64,000 nt of DNA, taken from NCBI GenBank assembly GCA_021771025.1, contig JAETPW010000004.1, forward strand, positions 24,309-88,308, given 5' to 3'. Below the pieces are notes generated by a model. The model did not search any database. It was not told where the DNA came from and worked only from the letters and a program-made list of their open reading frames with translations. Each line of letters starts with the position of its first letter. Position 1 is the stretch's first letter. Shown piece by piece: positions 50,229-60,083 of the stretch. The position numbers and the translations under genes are program-made. Source of the stretch: Clostridiaceae bacterium (GTDB lineage: Bacteria > Bacillota > Clostridia > TANB77 > CAG-508).

Positions 50229-50385
50229 TAAAAATATCCTGCCATAAGAAGTATTTTCCATTCTTATAGCAGGGTATTTTGGGATTTTAAGCCTAACATA
50301 GCGAAAGGGGACTGCCAGACATAAATTTATCTAAAAAAACTACAGATGATTTGGCTTCAACACTACTTTAGCGTAAAACAATTAA
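50229..50385 (+). repeat. Structured element copy C (3' half only, degenerate)
   Basis: gggattttaagcctaac...gggactgccagacataaatttatct...tacagatgatttggcttc...tactttagcgtaaa aligns with reverse complement of copy A. Confidence 0.65.
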
Positions 50386-50399
50386 TCAGTAAGAACAAA

Positions 50400-50588
50400 C
50401 TAATTGTACAAATTTTTTTCATACAAATCCTGAATAAACACATCTCTCTCTTCAAAATTATCCACAAAGCCAACTTTAGCCATGTGATGTTCTTCATCAA
50501 TTCCCTGAATCCAAATAGGGCGTTCATCATAATAAACATCAAACTTTTCATCATTTGACAAAATAGAATGTACTCGTTTTAATTCCAT
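50400..50588 (-). CDS. H-type small acid-soluble spore protein-like
   Basis: MELKRVHSILSNDEKFDVYYDERPIWIQGIDEEHHMAKVGFVDNFEERDVFIQDLYE resembles the SspH pattern; SD upstream. Confidence 0.7.
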   Translation of the reverse strand: MELKRVHSILSNDEKFDVYYDERPIWIQGIDEEHHMAKVGFVDNFEERDVFIQDLYEKNLYN

Positions 50589-50667
50589 AACTATACCTCC
50601 CTAAAATCATTTATTATCAGTATATCCAATAAGAATAAAAATATAACAAAAGAATAAAATGCTAAGG

Positions 50668-50690
50668 AAGGGTCAGACCCTTTTAGTGCA
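50668..50690. repeat. GGGTCAGACCC palindromic dispersed repeat
   Basis: ggaagggtcagacccttttag. Confidence 0.6.
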
Positions 50691-50824
50691 ATTGCTACGG
50701 TATGGACTGACGCTTTTGATAGCCTTTTGCTACCTTTTTGGTACCCTTTTACTGCATTTGACTTATCCTAAAAAGTAAGTTAAAATAAATAGGCAAGCCA
50801 AAGAAAACAAGGAGGAATGAACAA

Positions 50825-52465
50825 ATGAACCAAGACAAATTAATAGAAATAACCAAACAGCAAGAAGGGATGACCGTTAACCAAATTTTTGAGCAACAAA
50901 TCAACGAAAGTACCTACCAAGTGGTAGGCTGTACAGTAAAAAACGAATATAAAAATTTAGAATATCCTGTACGAGAAGGTGACAAAATTAAACTAATTCA
51001 AGTTTCTTCCAAAGAAGGAATGAAAATCTACATAAGAACCTTAGTTTATGTGATGGGAAAAGCTTTTGAAACATTATTCCCAAACGAAAAATTAACCGTA
51101 GAATATCAACTAGGAAATGCCATGTTTTGTAAATGTGATACCTTAACTGTAACAAAAGAAATGATAGAACAAATAAAAACGAAAATACAAGAAATGGTAA
51201 ACCAAAATCTACCAATTCAAAAAATAATTATGACACGAAAGGAAGCAGAAACATTTTACGAAACTCACATTACATCAAAAGGAAGATTACAACTTGATTT
51301 AACGGAAAACCAAGAAATTTATATTTATCAATGTGAAGATTACTACAACTATTGTTATGGAACATTAGCCAATCGAACAGGAGTTATTCAAGAATTCGAC
51401 ATTATACGCTATTTTGATGGATTTTTAATTCGTTATCCGAGCAGTAAGTCACCAAATGAAATTACTCCATTTAAAGAAACAAAAAAACTATCTTGGGCAT
51501 TTGAAGAATATGAAAAAATTCATCGAGTGCTAGATGTAAATACCGTATATAAACTAAATAAAGCCATAGAAGAAAAACGAATGAAAGACATCATCATGTT
51601 AGCAGAAGCTTTGCATGAAAAGAAAATAGCCATGATAGCAGACAATATCGCCAAAACCAAAAACATAAAAATGATATTAATTGCGGGGCCTTCATCATCA
51701 GGAAAGACAACATTTGCTCAACGTTTAGGTATTCAACTACGACTAAATGGGCTAAAGCCAGTGACCATATCAGTAGACAATTATTTTGTAGAAAGACAAG
51801 ATACACCAAGAGATAGCAATGGTGAATATGATTTTGAATGTATAGAAGCCATAGACCTAGCTTTATTAAATGATCACCTAGTAAAATTACTAAACGGAGA
51901 AAAAATCGAAATGCCACAATTTGACTTTCACGTAGGAAGCAAAAAATACACAGGCAAAACGATGAAATTAGCAGAAGACGAGATTTTAGTGATGGAAGGA
52001 ATACACTGCTTAAATGATGAATTAACCCGCCAAATAGCTAAAGAACAAAAATACAAAATATACATTAGCGCGTTAACCGTATTAAATATGGATCGCTATA
52101 ATCGTATTTCTACAACAGACACAAGACTCATCAGAAGAATAGTAAGAGACCATCAATTCAGAGGATATACAGCCAAACATACCATAGCAACATGGCATAA
52201 AGTAACCGAAGGAGAAGAAAAAAATATATTTCCATATCAAGAAGAAGCAAACACTATAGTCAACACATCATTAATTTATGAATTAAATGCCTTAAAACCA
52301 ATTGCCATGCCACTATTACAAGAAATAAAACAAGAAGAACCAGAATATGCAGAAGCCCAAAGACTAATTGATATATTAAAATACTTTAATCCTATTCCAA
52401 AAGAATATGTACCAGCAAACTCATTACTAAAAGAATTTTTAGGAGGCGGAGATTTCAAGTACTAA
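50825..52465 (+). CDS. TGS/ThrRS-like N-terminal domain fused to uridine-kinase-like nucleoside kinase
   Basis: Central LIAGPSSSGKTTFAQRL, EGIHCLNDEL; N-terminal TGS/SAD-like region. Confidence 0.85.
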   Translation: MNQDKLIEITKQQEGMTVNQIFEQQINESTYQVVGCTVKNEYKNLEYPVREGDKIKLIQVSSKEGMKIYIRTLVYVMGKAFETLFPNEKLTVEYQLGNAMFCKCDTLTVTKEMIEQIKTKIQEMVNQNLPIQKIIMTRKEAETFYETHITSKGRLQLDLTENQEIYIYQCEDYYNYCYGTLANRTGVIQEFDIIRYFDGFLIRYPSSKSPNEITPFKETKKLSWAFEEYEKIHRVLDVNTVYKLNKAIEEKRMKDIIMLAEALHEKKIAMIADNIAKTKNIKMILIAGPSSSGKTTFAQRLGIQLRLNGLKPVTISVDNYFVERQDTPRDSNGEYDFECIEAIDLALLNDHLVKLLNGEKIEMPQFDFHVGSKKYTGKTMKLAEDEILVMEGIHCLNDELTRQIAKEQKYKIYISALTVLNMDRYNRISTTDTRLIRRIVRDHQFRGYTAKHTIATWHKVTEGEEKNIFPYQEEANTIVNTSLIYELNALKPIAMPLLQEIKQEEPEYAEAQRLIDILKYFNPIPKEYVPANSLLKEFLGGGDFKY

Positions 52466-52500
52466 AAGTAAAACACAGGAAGGAGAAAGCAAGAGAAAAA

Positions 52501-52824
52501 ATGATCAAAACAAGTAAATTTACCGAAATAGACGAAGAATTCATCTGTGAAAACTGTGGGCAAAAAGTAAAGCCATTAGGGTATTCCTGCCGAAATCATT
52601 GCCCAAACTGCTTGCATTCCAAACATGTAGACCAATACCCGGGAGACCGAGCAGAAGAGTGTCATGGAGACTTAAAACCAATTGGAATAGAAGTAAATAG
52701 TAAAAAAGGATATGTGATACTCTTTCAATGCCAAAAATGTGGGGCAATTCGCAAGAATAAAGCAGCAAAAGATGATAATATGGATCTTATTATTCAGTTA
52801 AGTAGTGGGCAAGGAGTAAAATAG
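52501..52824 (+). CDS. RNHCP domain-containing protein
   Basis: FICENCGQKVKPLGYSCRNHCPNCLHSKHVDQYPGDR. Confidence 0.9.
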   Translation: MIKTSKFTEIDEEFICENCGQKVKPLGYSCRNHCPNCLHSKHVDQYPGDRAEECHGDLKPIGIEVNSKKGYVILFQCQKCGAIRKNKAAKDDNMDLIIQLSSGQGVK

Positions 52825-53063
52825 ATTAGATTGTTGTAATATACAACTTATTGAAAAGGATTCTTTTTTAGAGTACGCAATAATTTAGAAGACGTGAATG
52901 GTAACATTAGATTAGCATGAATAGATTAGAGAAATTGAGAAAAAATTTTAAATATTAACTACTCGTCTGAAATAAAAATATCTTATTAAGCACAGATAAA
53001 AGCTGAATAAGATATTTTTTGCGTTTAAGCACCCAATATCATAGTTTGCTGAAAAGGATAACC

Positions 53064-53248
53064 GTGAAAAAAGGGAAGTTTGGTCAATGGTTCTCACATT
53101 AATTTAACCTTCCATAGCAGGGTCAATTTAAAACCCTTAAGTCCCTAACAAAGAAGCCTGTGATCGGGTTTTAAGCCTAACGGGGCCAACGGGAACTGTC
53201 AGGTATAAATTAATGTGAGAACCATTGACCAAACTTCCCTTTTTTCAC
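53064..53248 (+). repeat. Structured intergenic element copy B (core in perfect 42-bp inverted arms)
   Basis: Left arm 53064-53105 and right arm 53207-53248 are exact reverse complements; core matches copy A. Confidence 0.9.
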
Positions 53249-53377
53249 TACTCTACAATTTGTACGGCATAAATTGTAGTAATAAATAAGCTATACTTTA
53301 CAAAAATAGAAAAAAATCAAAATGAAAACCATAAAGAGTGATGAAATGGGTATGGTAAGAGTGAAATAAAAATGCCT

Positions 53378-55924
53378 CTAAATCTGACGATTCAAATTTC
53401 CATTCGTATAATCTTTACCCTCTATTCGTTTCCCTTCACGAACTGCTTTAACAATCTCATTTATCTCATCAACGGATTCATCCAAAACATCAATTCTAGC
53501 CGAATCAATACAAAAACGTTCTGGCGAAAGAGAAAGAGTCTTACTATTAAACAAAGTAGTTACTGTCTGAATATGATCTGGCACAAAACGAAATTCAGCA
53601 TGTAATCGATCACGTAAAGAATAAACATGCCCATTTTGACAACGCATTTGACAGGTTGGGTAACATTGGTTTGTTTTTCCTAACAAACAATAGTGCATAT
53701 TCATTAAAGGAAGTTTACCATAGACAATCAACTCTTTTGGTAAACAATGAGTAGTGCTTAATTTCATACCAGACTCATCTAACTCAGGCGATAAAGTAAA
53801 GCGGGTAATCCCCAAATCACGTAAAGCCAAAATGGTTTGACTATTATACACATTAAACGTATAGTTCGTAATCAACTCAAAATCCCTTTCACTTTCTTCC
53901 ACAAACGTATGATTTAACAGTTCAATATTACAAATATTAGAGATAACAAATCCCTTTAAGTGATATTGATCCAAAGCCTTTTTAGCATGAGCAGAAAAAA
54001 GATTGCCATAATTAGAACGTACAATGGTTGGCATATACAAATAAAGAGAAAAACGCTTGCTCAAAGCAGTAATTACCGATTCATATGCTTTATCCGTAAA
54101 ATACTTAAGAGGCACATAAACAGAATCAACCGAGGGTAATTTTTCTACCTCAAGAGTAGGACTAAGCAAATTAAAAAGTAAAGAAATAGTTGGTCTAATT
54201 GGTGAAGAAGACAAATCTACAGAAGAAATAGTTTCTTTTTGCCTTTCTTTTTCTTGTCCTAAATCCAGTTCCAATTCCAATTCTAGTTTATCTTCTAGTT
54301 CCTGCTTTTCTCTTGCTTGATAAACAGAACAGGTAGAAGAGTTAGCCTCTCTTTTCATCCTTTGGTAAGCATATTCCTGAACAGCCTCTAAAGCTAAGCG
54401 ACGAAGCTGATTAAGAGAACTAATCTTAGGCAAAAACAAATTATCGCCTAATTGCACACGTACTGACTGAAACTCATAAGGAGTTTGGTTGGTTTTCATG
54501 ATCTGCAAAATAATGGTATCAGCAGTAAGTGGTTTATTTTTTGCTTCAACAGGAATAACATCATCTAACTGACAAGTAAGACACAGACCATGATAAAGGA
54601 AATCATGGTAACGAGAATGCTCATGAAAATTAGGGTAGCGAACCTCAATGGAAATAGGCTGATCCTTTTCAATGGTAACCAAAGCCTCTAGTGGAATTTT
54701 GCGATATTCTTTTTGGTAACTTTCCTTCGCCAAATGAGAAAGCAAGCGAGAAGACATCTTGTACACTTTATCACCAGAATAAATATTTCCCTTCATACGA
54801 CCAATCGTAACTAAATGAGAAGAAGCAACTTCTTTCTGATTTTGACGATTCTCCATCAACTCAGAAACCGTATAAGTTCCCTGTTCGCTTTCCAAAGCAA
54901 TAGTATCTCCAATCGCCAAAGGTTCATTTAATTTTAGCGTAATATACCCTTTATTTTCTTGATATTTCTGTACAATTCCCAAAAAAAGTCCCCTATTATT
55001 CGGCTTTTCCGGAAAAACCAAATCACGATTAGCCCCTTTAGCCAAATGCCCAGAAGAAAAACCTCCACGATTAAAAACTTGCATTAACTCTTCTTTATCT
55101 TGTTTTGTCACAGGCTCTGGCTTACCTGCTAAAGCTAAGTCAATATATTTTCGATAAATACGAGTAACGGTTGCCACATATTCTGCACTCTTCATTCTTC
55201 CCTCAATCTTAAACGAAGTAACACCAGCCTGAATCAAATCAGAAACAAAATCCAATCCACACAAATCACGAGGACTAAGCAAATGACCATGATCAATTAC
55301 CTTTTTTCCATCCTCCAATAACTCATAGGGGAGACGACAAGGCTGAGCACATCTACCACGATTACCAGAACGTCCACCCACCATACTAGAAAGCAAACAC
55401 TGTCCAGAATAAGAAATACAAAGTGCTCCATGAATAAAACACTCAATATCCACATGAGAATTCTGACAAATATATTCAATTTCAGGAACAGAAAGTTCAC
55501 GAGACAAAACAACACGACGAAATCCCATAGCCTCTAGACGCTGGACGCCTCTCAAATTATGAATAGACATCTGAGTACTAGCATGAATAGGCAAATCAGG
55601 AAAAGAGCGAATAAGCAAACGAGCTAAGCCTAAATCCTGCACAATAATAGCATCAATGCCAAACTCATAAGCATTTTTTGCCAGAGCAAAAGCATCAGGA
55701 AGCTCATCTTCCTTCATTAGCGTATTTAATGTCAAAAAACACCTGACACCACGAAGTTTAGCATAACTAATTGCCTCTTCCAATTCCTTTAAAGAAAAAT
55801 TCTCTGCAAAAGCCCTAGCACTAAAAGAACTAGCACCAAAATAAACTGCATCAGCACCATTTTGTACAGCAGCTTTTAAACACTCAAAATTACCAACAGG
55901 AGAAAGTAACTCAACCATATTCAT
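53378..55924 (-). CDS. U32 family peptidase (with DUF3656-like region)
   Basis: MVELLSPVGNFECLKAAVQNGADAVYFGA, FIHGALCISYSGQCLLSSMVGGRSGNRGRCAQPCRLPY. Confidence 0.93.
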   Translation of the reverse strand: MNMVELLSPVGNFECLKAAVQNGADAVYFGASSFSARAFAENFSLKELEEAISYAKLRGVRCFLTLNTLMKEDELPDAFALAKNAYEFGIDAIIVQDLGLARLLIRSFPDLPIHASTQMSIHNLRGVQRLEAMGFRRVVLSRELSVPEIEYICQNSHVDIECFIHGALCISYSGQCLLSSMVGGRSGNRGRCAQPCRLPYELLEDGKKVIDHGHLLSPRDLCGLDFVSDLIQAGVTSFKIEGRMKSAEYVATVTRIYRKYIDLALAGKPEPVTKQDKEELMQVFNRGGFSSGHLAKGANRDLVFPEKPNNRGLFLGIVQKYQENKGYITLKLNEPLAIGDTIALESEQGTYTVSELMENRQNQKEVASSHLVTIGRMKGNIYSGDKVYKMSSRLLSHLAKESYQKEYRKIPLEALVTIEKDQPISIEVRYPNFHEHSRYHDFLYHGLCLTCQLDDVIPVEAKNKPLTADTIILQIMKTNQTPYEFQSVRVQLGDNLFLPKISSLNQLRRLALEAVQEYAYQRMKREANSSTCSVYQAREKQELEDKLELELELDLGQEKERQKETISSVDLSSSPIRPTISLLFNLLSPTLEVEKLPSVDSVYVPLKYFTDKAYESVITALSKRFSLYLYMPTIVRSNYGNLFSAHAKKALDQYHLKGFVISNICNIELLNHTFVEESERDFELITNYTFNVYNSQTILALRDLGITRFTLSPELDESGMKLSTTHCLPKELIVYGKLPLMNMHYCLLGKTNQCYPTCQMRCQNGHVYSLRDRLHAEFRFVPDHIQTVTTLFNSKTLSLSPERFCIDSARIDVLDESVDEINEIVKAVREGKRIEGKDYTNGNLNRQI

Positions 55925-55931
55925 GCACCTC

Positions 55932-56122
55932 TTTCCATTTTGGGGACGGGGTAAAATTTGGTCATTTTACCCTAATTGGGGACAGGCTGACAACAACAGC
56001 CAAAAAATAAAATAATGAGTAAAACAAAGCAATAATTAGAATAAAGCCAATATTAACACATACGCTAATTATCACCCTGTCCCATAAATGGTAAAATCAC
56101 CAAATTTTACCCCGTCCCCATT
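55932..56122. repeat. Cluster of four GGGGACGGGG/GGGGACAGG-type repeats
   Basis: ttggggacggggtaaaatttgg...ttggggacagg ... accctgtccc...accccgtccccatt. Confidence 0.75.
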
Positions 56123-56277
56123 ATAGCACAAAATATTACATCTGTGTTACATTTTGGGAAAACAGGTAAAATTTGTTGACGAAAAAATAGGCGAATGATA
56201 TAATCATGCTAGAAAAATGTAAAATGATAGGACAATATAGAGAATTTTAGCAAACGAAAGAATGGGGGAATAAACCA

Positions 56278-57813
56278 ATGGAAAAGGGAAAAAAGATGAT
56301 GAACATAATTCTTTTATTGACGGTAATTGTTTATTCATTAATCGTTTTTACCATAAATCCAGTATCATTTGCTATTAATCAGAGTATTAGTACTGATATT
56401 AATGGAATAAATGATTCGGCTTATCCGGGAATTAAAGAAAGAATTCAAGTACTTAAAAATAAATATCCAAATTGGAATTTTAAAATTTTGTATACAGATT
56501 TAGATTGGAATGATGTGATTCGTAATGAATATCAAGGGCATGGAAGTTCACCTAAAAATTTAGTCCAGAAAAAAGCAAATTATGAGGGGGCTTGGATATG
56601 TCCAATTTGTGGTGATAGACCTTATGATAATGGGAGCTGGAGATGTGCTTCTGAACAAGCGATTCGTTATATGATGGATCCAAGAAATTCGTTAAATGCT
56701 TCTGATATTTTTCAATTTGAAGAATTAACCAATAATGGATGCGATATTAATATCGTTAGAACCATGACTTCAGGAACGTTTTTAGCAGGACACGAACAAG
56801 GAATTGTGGATGCTGCTAATAATAACGGAGTAAATCCATATTACATTGTTGCTCGTTTAATTCAAGAACAAGGAAGAAGTGGATCAGCCTTAACTTCTGG
56901 AGCAACAGGGTATTACAATGCCTTTAATATCGGAGCATCAGGAAATACATCAAGTGAAATTATTGCAAATGGATTGGCTTATGCACAAAGAAAAGGATGG
57001 ACAACATTAGAAAAGTCTATTGATGGAGGAATAAGTTTTGTTGCCAATCAATATATTAAACAAGGACAAAATACATTGTATTTACAAAAATTTAATGTAA
57101 CAACGTACAATGGACCATATACACACCAATACCAACAAAACATTATGGCTGCTCAATCAGAAGGAACAACGTTAAGAAATACCTATATTAATACCAATTC
57201 CTTAAATTCATCTCATACTTTTATTATTCCCGTGTATAGAAATATGCCATCTGCACCATGCAATAGGCCAGGTGAAGGGCAAGACCCTAATCCAGATGTT
57301 ACTTCTGATTTAGTTAGAGTTAATGTAGATAGTTCCTTAAAAATTAGAAAAGACCCAAATGATAGTACCGCAGTAGGCTGGCTATGGAAAGATGAAATAG
57401 CTACTAGGTTAGAAAAAGCAACAACGAAAATCAATGGAACTTATTGGGATAAAGTGAAAAAAGCAGATGGAACAATTGGATATGCAGCAAGAGAGACTTT
57501 TGATTATGAGAGTAGTTATAAATTGTATTTAGTTCCTATTGGAGATGAATCGTCAGGGGGAAATCAAGGGGGAAACAATGAGCCAGAACCAACACCGGAT
57601 CCAGCACCAGACCCAACTCCTGAACCAACCTATGTAAACGGAGACGCAAACGGAGATGGAAAATTAAGTGCTAGTGATTATGTCATTGTTAAAAATTACA
57701 TTATGGGAGCCACTTCCTTAGATGAAAATGCTCAAAAACGCGCAGATATGAATGGCGATGGAAAAATTACCGCTAGTGATTATGTATTAATTAAAAATAA
57801 ATTAATGCAATAA
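56278..57813 (+). CDS. Secreted N-acetylglucosaminidase-like peptidoglycan hydrolase with SH3-like and type I dockerin domains
   Basis: Signal/TM segment; GATGYYNAFNIGA; dockerin repeats GDANGDGKLSASDYVIVKNYI and ADMNGDGKITASDYVLIKNKL. Confidence 0.85.
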   Translation: MEKGKKMMNIILLLTVIVYSLIVFTINPVSFAINQSISTDINGINDSAYPGIKERIQVLKNKYPNWNFKILYTDLDWNDVIRNEYQGHGSSPKNLVQKKANYEGAWICPICGDRPYDNGSWRCASEQAIRYMMDPRNSLNASDIFQFEELTNNGCDINIVRTMTSGTFLAGHEQGIVDAANNNGVNPYYIVARLIQEQGRSGSALTSGATGYYNAFNIGASGNTSSEIIANGLAYAQRKGWTTLEKSIDGGISFVANQYIKQGQNTLYLQKFNVTTYNGPYTHQYQQNIMAAQSEGTTLRNTYINTNSLNSSHTFIIPVYRNMPSAPCNRPGEGQDPNPDVTSDLVRVNVDSSLKIRKDPNDSTAVGWLWKDEIATRLEKATTKINGTYWDKVKKADGTIGYAARETFDYESSYKLYLVPIGDESSGGNQGGNNEPEPTPDPAPDPTPEPTYVNGDANGDGKLSASDYVIVKNYIMGATSLDENAQKRADMNGDGKITASDYVLIKNKLMQ

Positions 57814-57831
57814 AGAGTAGGAGAGTGAACC

Positions 57832-59217
57832 ATGAAACAAAAAAATAAACTGAAAACTGTATTAATGATAGGGATTGCCTTTTTCCTTATTTTGTTAGCC
57901 AAAGACGTTAAAGCTGCCTCTTTATCCATATCAGCCTCTAAAACTTCAGTAGCACCGGGAGAATCGGTTACCATTACGGTTTCTTCTGATTGTACAGGAA
58001 GAATTAATCTTTCTGCTTCTGGAGGAAGTTTATCAAACAATAAAGTATGGGTAGAAGGAAATAGCCAAAGTGTAACCTTAACAACCAGTTCAGCAGGTAC
58101 GATAAATGTAACAGCAACACCAGAAACACTTTCAACTAGTTCAGGAGAGGAAGTGAATTTAGGAAGTAAATCTTGTAGCATTAAAGTTGTAGCAAATACT
58201 GGGGGAACAACAAATAATAATAATAACAATAATAATAATACAAATACGAAATCATCAGTAGCCACACTAGTCAATTTAGGAATTAAACCAAACGACTTCT
58301 CAGGATTTACTCCATCCAAAAAATCGTATGCAGTAACAGTACCAAACAACGTAGAAAGTATAGAAGTCTATGCAAGTAAAGGTCAAACTGGGCAAACAAT
58401 TAGTGGAACAGGCACAAAAAGCTTAAAAGAAGGAGCAAATACTTTCACCATAACCGTAACAGCAGAAGATAAGAAAACAACAAATCAATATACCATAACC
58501 GTAACGAGAGAAGCAAAAGAAGAAGAAAAGCCAGAAGAGCCAGAAGAACAAGAAGAGCCAAATACTGAAAAACCTACCCAAGAAAAATTTGGGCTTTCTA
58601 CGTTAATTGTGAGTGGAGTATCCTTAGATCCTAATTTTTCAACAGATGTGTTTGAATATAAGGTAAAACTGACAGAGGATAAAGATAAATTAGACATTAA
58701 AACTGTATCAACAGATGAAAAAGCAAAAATAGAAGTTACCGGAAATGAAAATCTACAAGAAGGGGAAAACATCATTACCATTTTGGTAACCGACGAATCA
58801 GGAGAAAAAACAGCAACCTACCAAATCATTGTAGAAAAAAATCTAGTAGATCAAGAAGAATTAGCTAAACAAAAAGAGCAAGAAGAAAAAGATAAACAAA
58901 TGAAAATGATATTAATAGGAGGAGCAGGAGCACTTCTTGTTATTATCGCAATTATCATTATCATCATGATTAAACGTAAAAGAAATAGACAATATGCAGA
59001 AGAATTTTCAATTCCTTATGCAGGACTTAATCAAGAGGAAGAAGAGGAAAAAGAAGATAGAATAACAGAAGAAGATAGTCAAATAAAATCATTCGATCCA
59101 ATGGAGACAGAAGATAAAGAAAAATTAAGACAAGAATTTTTAAATCAAAGTTTTACCGAATTTGAAGAAGAAAAACCAAGAAAAAATAGACATAGTAAGG
59201 GAAAACGTTTTAAATAG
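57832..59217 (+). CDS. Membrane-anchored surface protein with Ig-like and cadherin-like beta-sandwich domains
   Basis: Signal peptide; YAVTVPNNVESIEVYASKGQ..ANTFTITVTAEDKKTTNQYTITVTRE; C-terminal TM and charged tail. Confidence 0.8.
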   Translation: MKQKNKLKTVLMIGIAFFLILLAKDVKAASLSISASKTSVAPGESVTITVSSDCTGRINLSASGGSLSNNKVWVEGNSQSVTLTTSSAGTINVTATPETLSTSSGEEVNLGSKSCSIKVVANTGGTTNNNNNNNNNTNTKSSVATLVNLGIKPNDFSGFTPSKKSYAVTVPNNVESIEVYASKGQTGQTISGTGTKSLKEGANTFTITVTAEDKKTTNQYTITVTREAKEEEKPEEPEEQEEPNTEKPTQEKFGLSTLIVSGVSLDPNFSTDVFEYKVKLTEDKDKLDIKTVSTDEKAKIEVTGNENLQEGENIITILVTDESGEKTATYQIIVEKNLVDQEELAKQKEQEEKDKQMKMILIGGAGALLVIIAIIIIIMIKRKRNRQYAEEFSIPYAGLNQEEEEEKEDRITEEDSQIKSFDPMETEDKEKLRQEFLNQSFTEFEEEKPRKNRHSKGKRFK

Positions 59218-59221
59218 AAAA

Positions 59222-59256
59222 AAGCTATTGATGAAATTTTCATCAATAGCTTTTTT
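59222..59256 (+). terminator. Rho-independent terminator
   Basis: AGCTATTGATGAAaTTTTCATCAATAGCTTTTTT. Confidence 0.85.
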
Positions 59257-59343
59257 AGGGGAAATTTTGAAGAAAAATACCTTATTTTTTTAGCAAAACT
59301 ACTTGAAAAAATAAGGTAGACAAGGTATAATAATAACTGTCAT

Positions 59344-59419
59344 GCCAATATAGCTCAGTTGGTAGAGCAACAGATTCGTAACCTGTAGGTCGGCAGTTCG
59401 ATTCTGCCTATTGGCTCCA
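59344..59419 (+). tRNA. tRNA-Thr (anticodon CGT), CCA encoded
   Basis: GCCAATATAGCTCAGTTGGTAGAGCAACAGATTCGTAACCTGTAGGTCGGCAGTTCGATTCTGCCTATTGGCTCCA cloverleaf. Confidence 0.95.
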
Positions 59420-59539
59420 ATTTATAGCAACTTACGAACTATAAAGAGTTTCGTAAGTTTTTTCATTTTTAGAAAAGATGAATTGAACTTCATAAAAATA
59501 TCAAAAATGTTCTCTTTTGGAAAGGAGGGCATTTTTTAT

Positions 59540-59994
59540 TAGAGTTATTAAAAAAGTTAAATTGTGATATTTCAAATAATGAAGTTATTTTCAAAAAGAG
59601 ATTAGGTTTTGCATTTATTTTTGATAGCTTAAATAGAAAATCAAAGAAAGAATTGATTAAAAGATTAATTGATACAATCGAAATTACAAGAAATAAAAAC
59701 TACAATATTGAAATAACGAATATTAAGTTTACAGAAGAATTTATCTCAAAAAGTAGTAAAGATTATATTGAATATTTATATGAAATACTACAAAATAACA
59801 ATGTAGGTTTTATTTATAAAGAAGCCATTACTAAACAACAATTAGAAAAATTACAAGAAGATTATTTTGCATTTTCTAATACAAAAATAGCAAATAATGA
59901 GTACGACAATGCTACTTTAACAATATATAATGATTTACTAAAACAGAACCTTTATGATAATGGAATTATAAATTGCTTTATATCTTTTCAATAG
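59540..59994 (+). pseudogene. C-terminal remnant, possibly of a large serine recombinase
   Basis: SKKELIKRLIDTIEITRNKNYNIEITNIKFTEEFISKSSKDYIEYLYEIL...; no catalytic domain present. Confidence 0.4.
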
Positions 59995-60083
59995 TATAAA
60001 TTTTAAAATTAAAAATTGCAAAAGCCTTGACAGTTAAGAACAAATGTTTTAGAATGTATAGAGTAAGAAAAGGATGTGAAATT

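Noticed and set aside
53372-53605. Plus-strand 77-aa ORF overlapping the U32 peptidase gene
   Set aside because: Antisense to a strongly supported CDS; no SD or recognisable motif.
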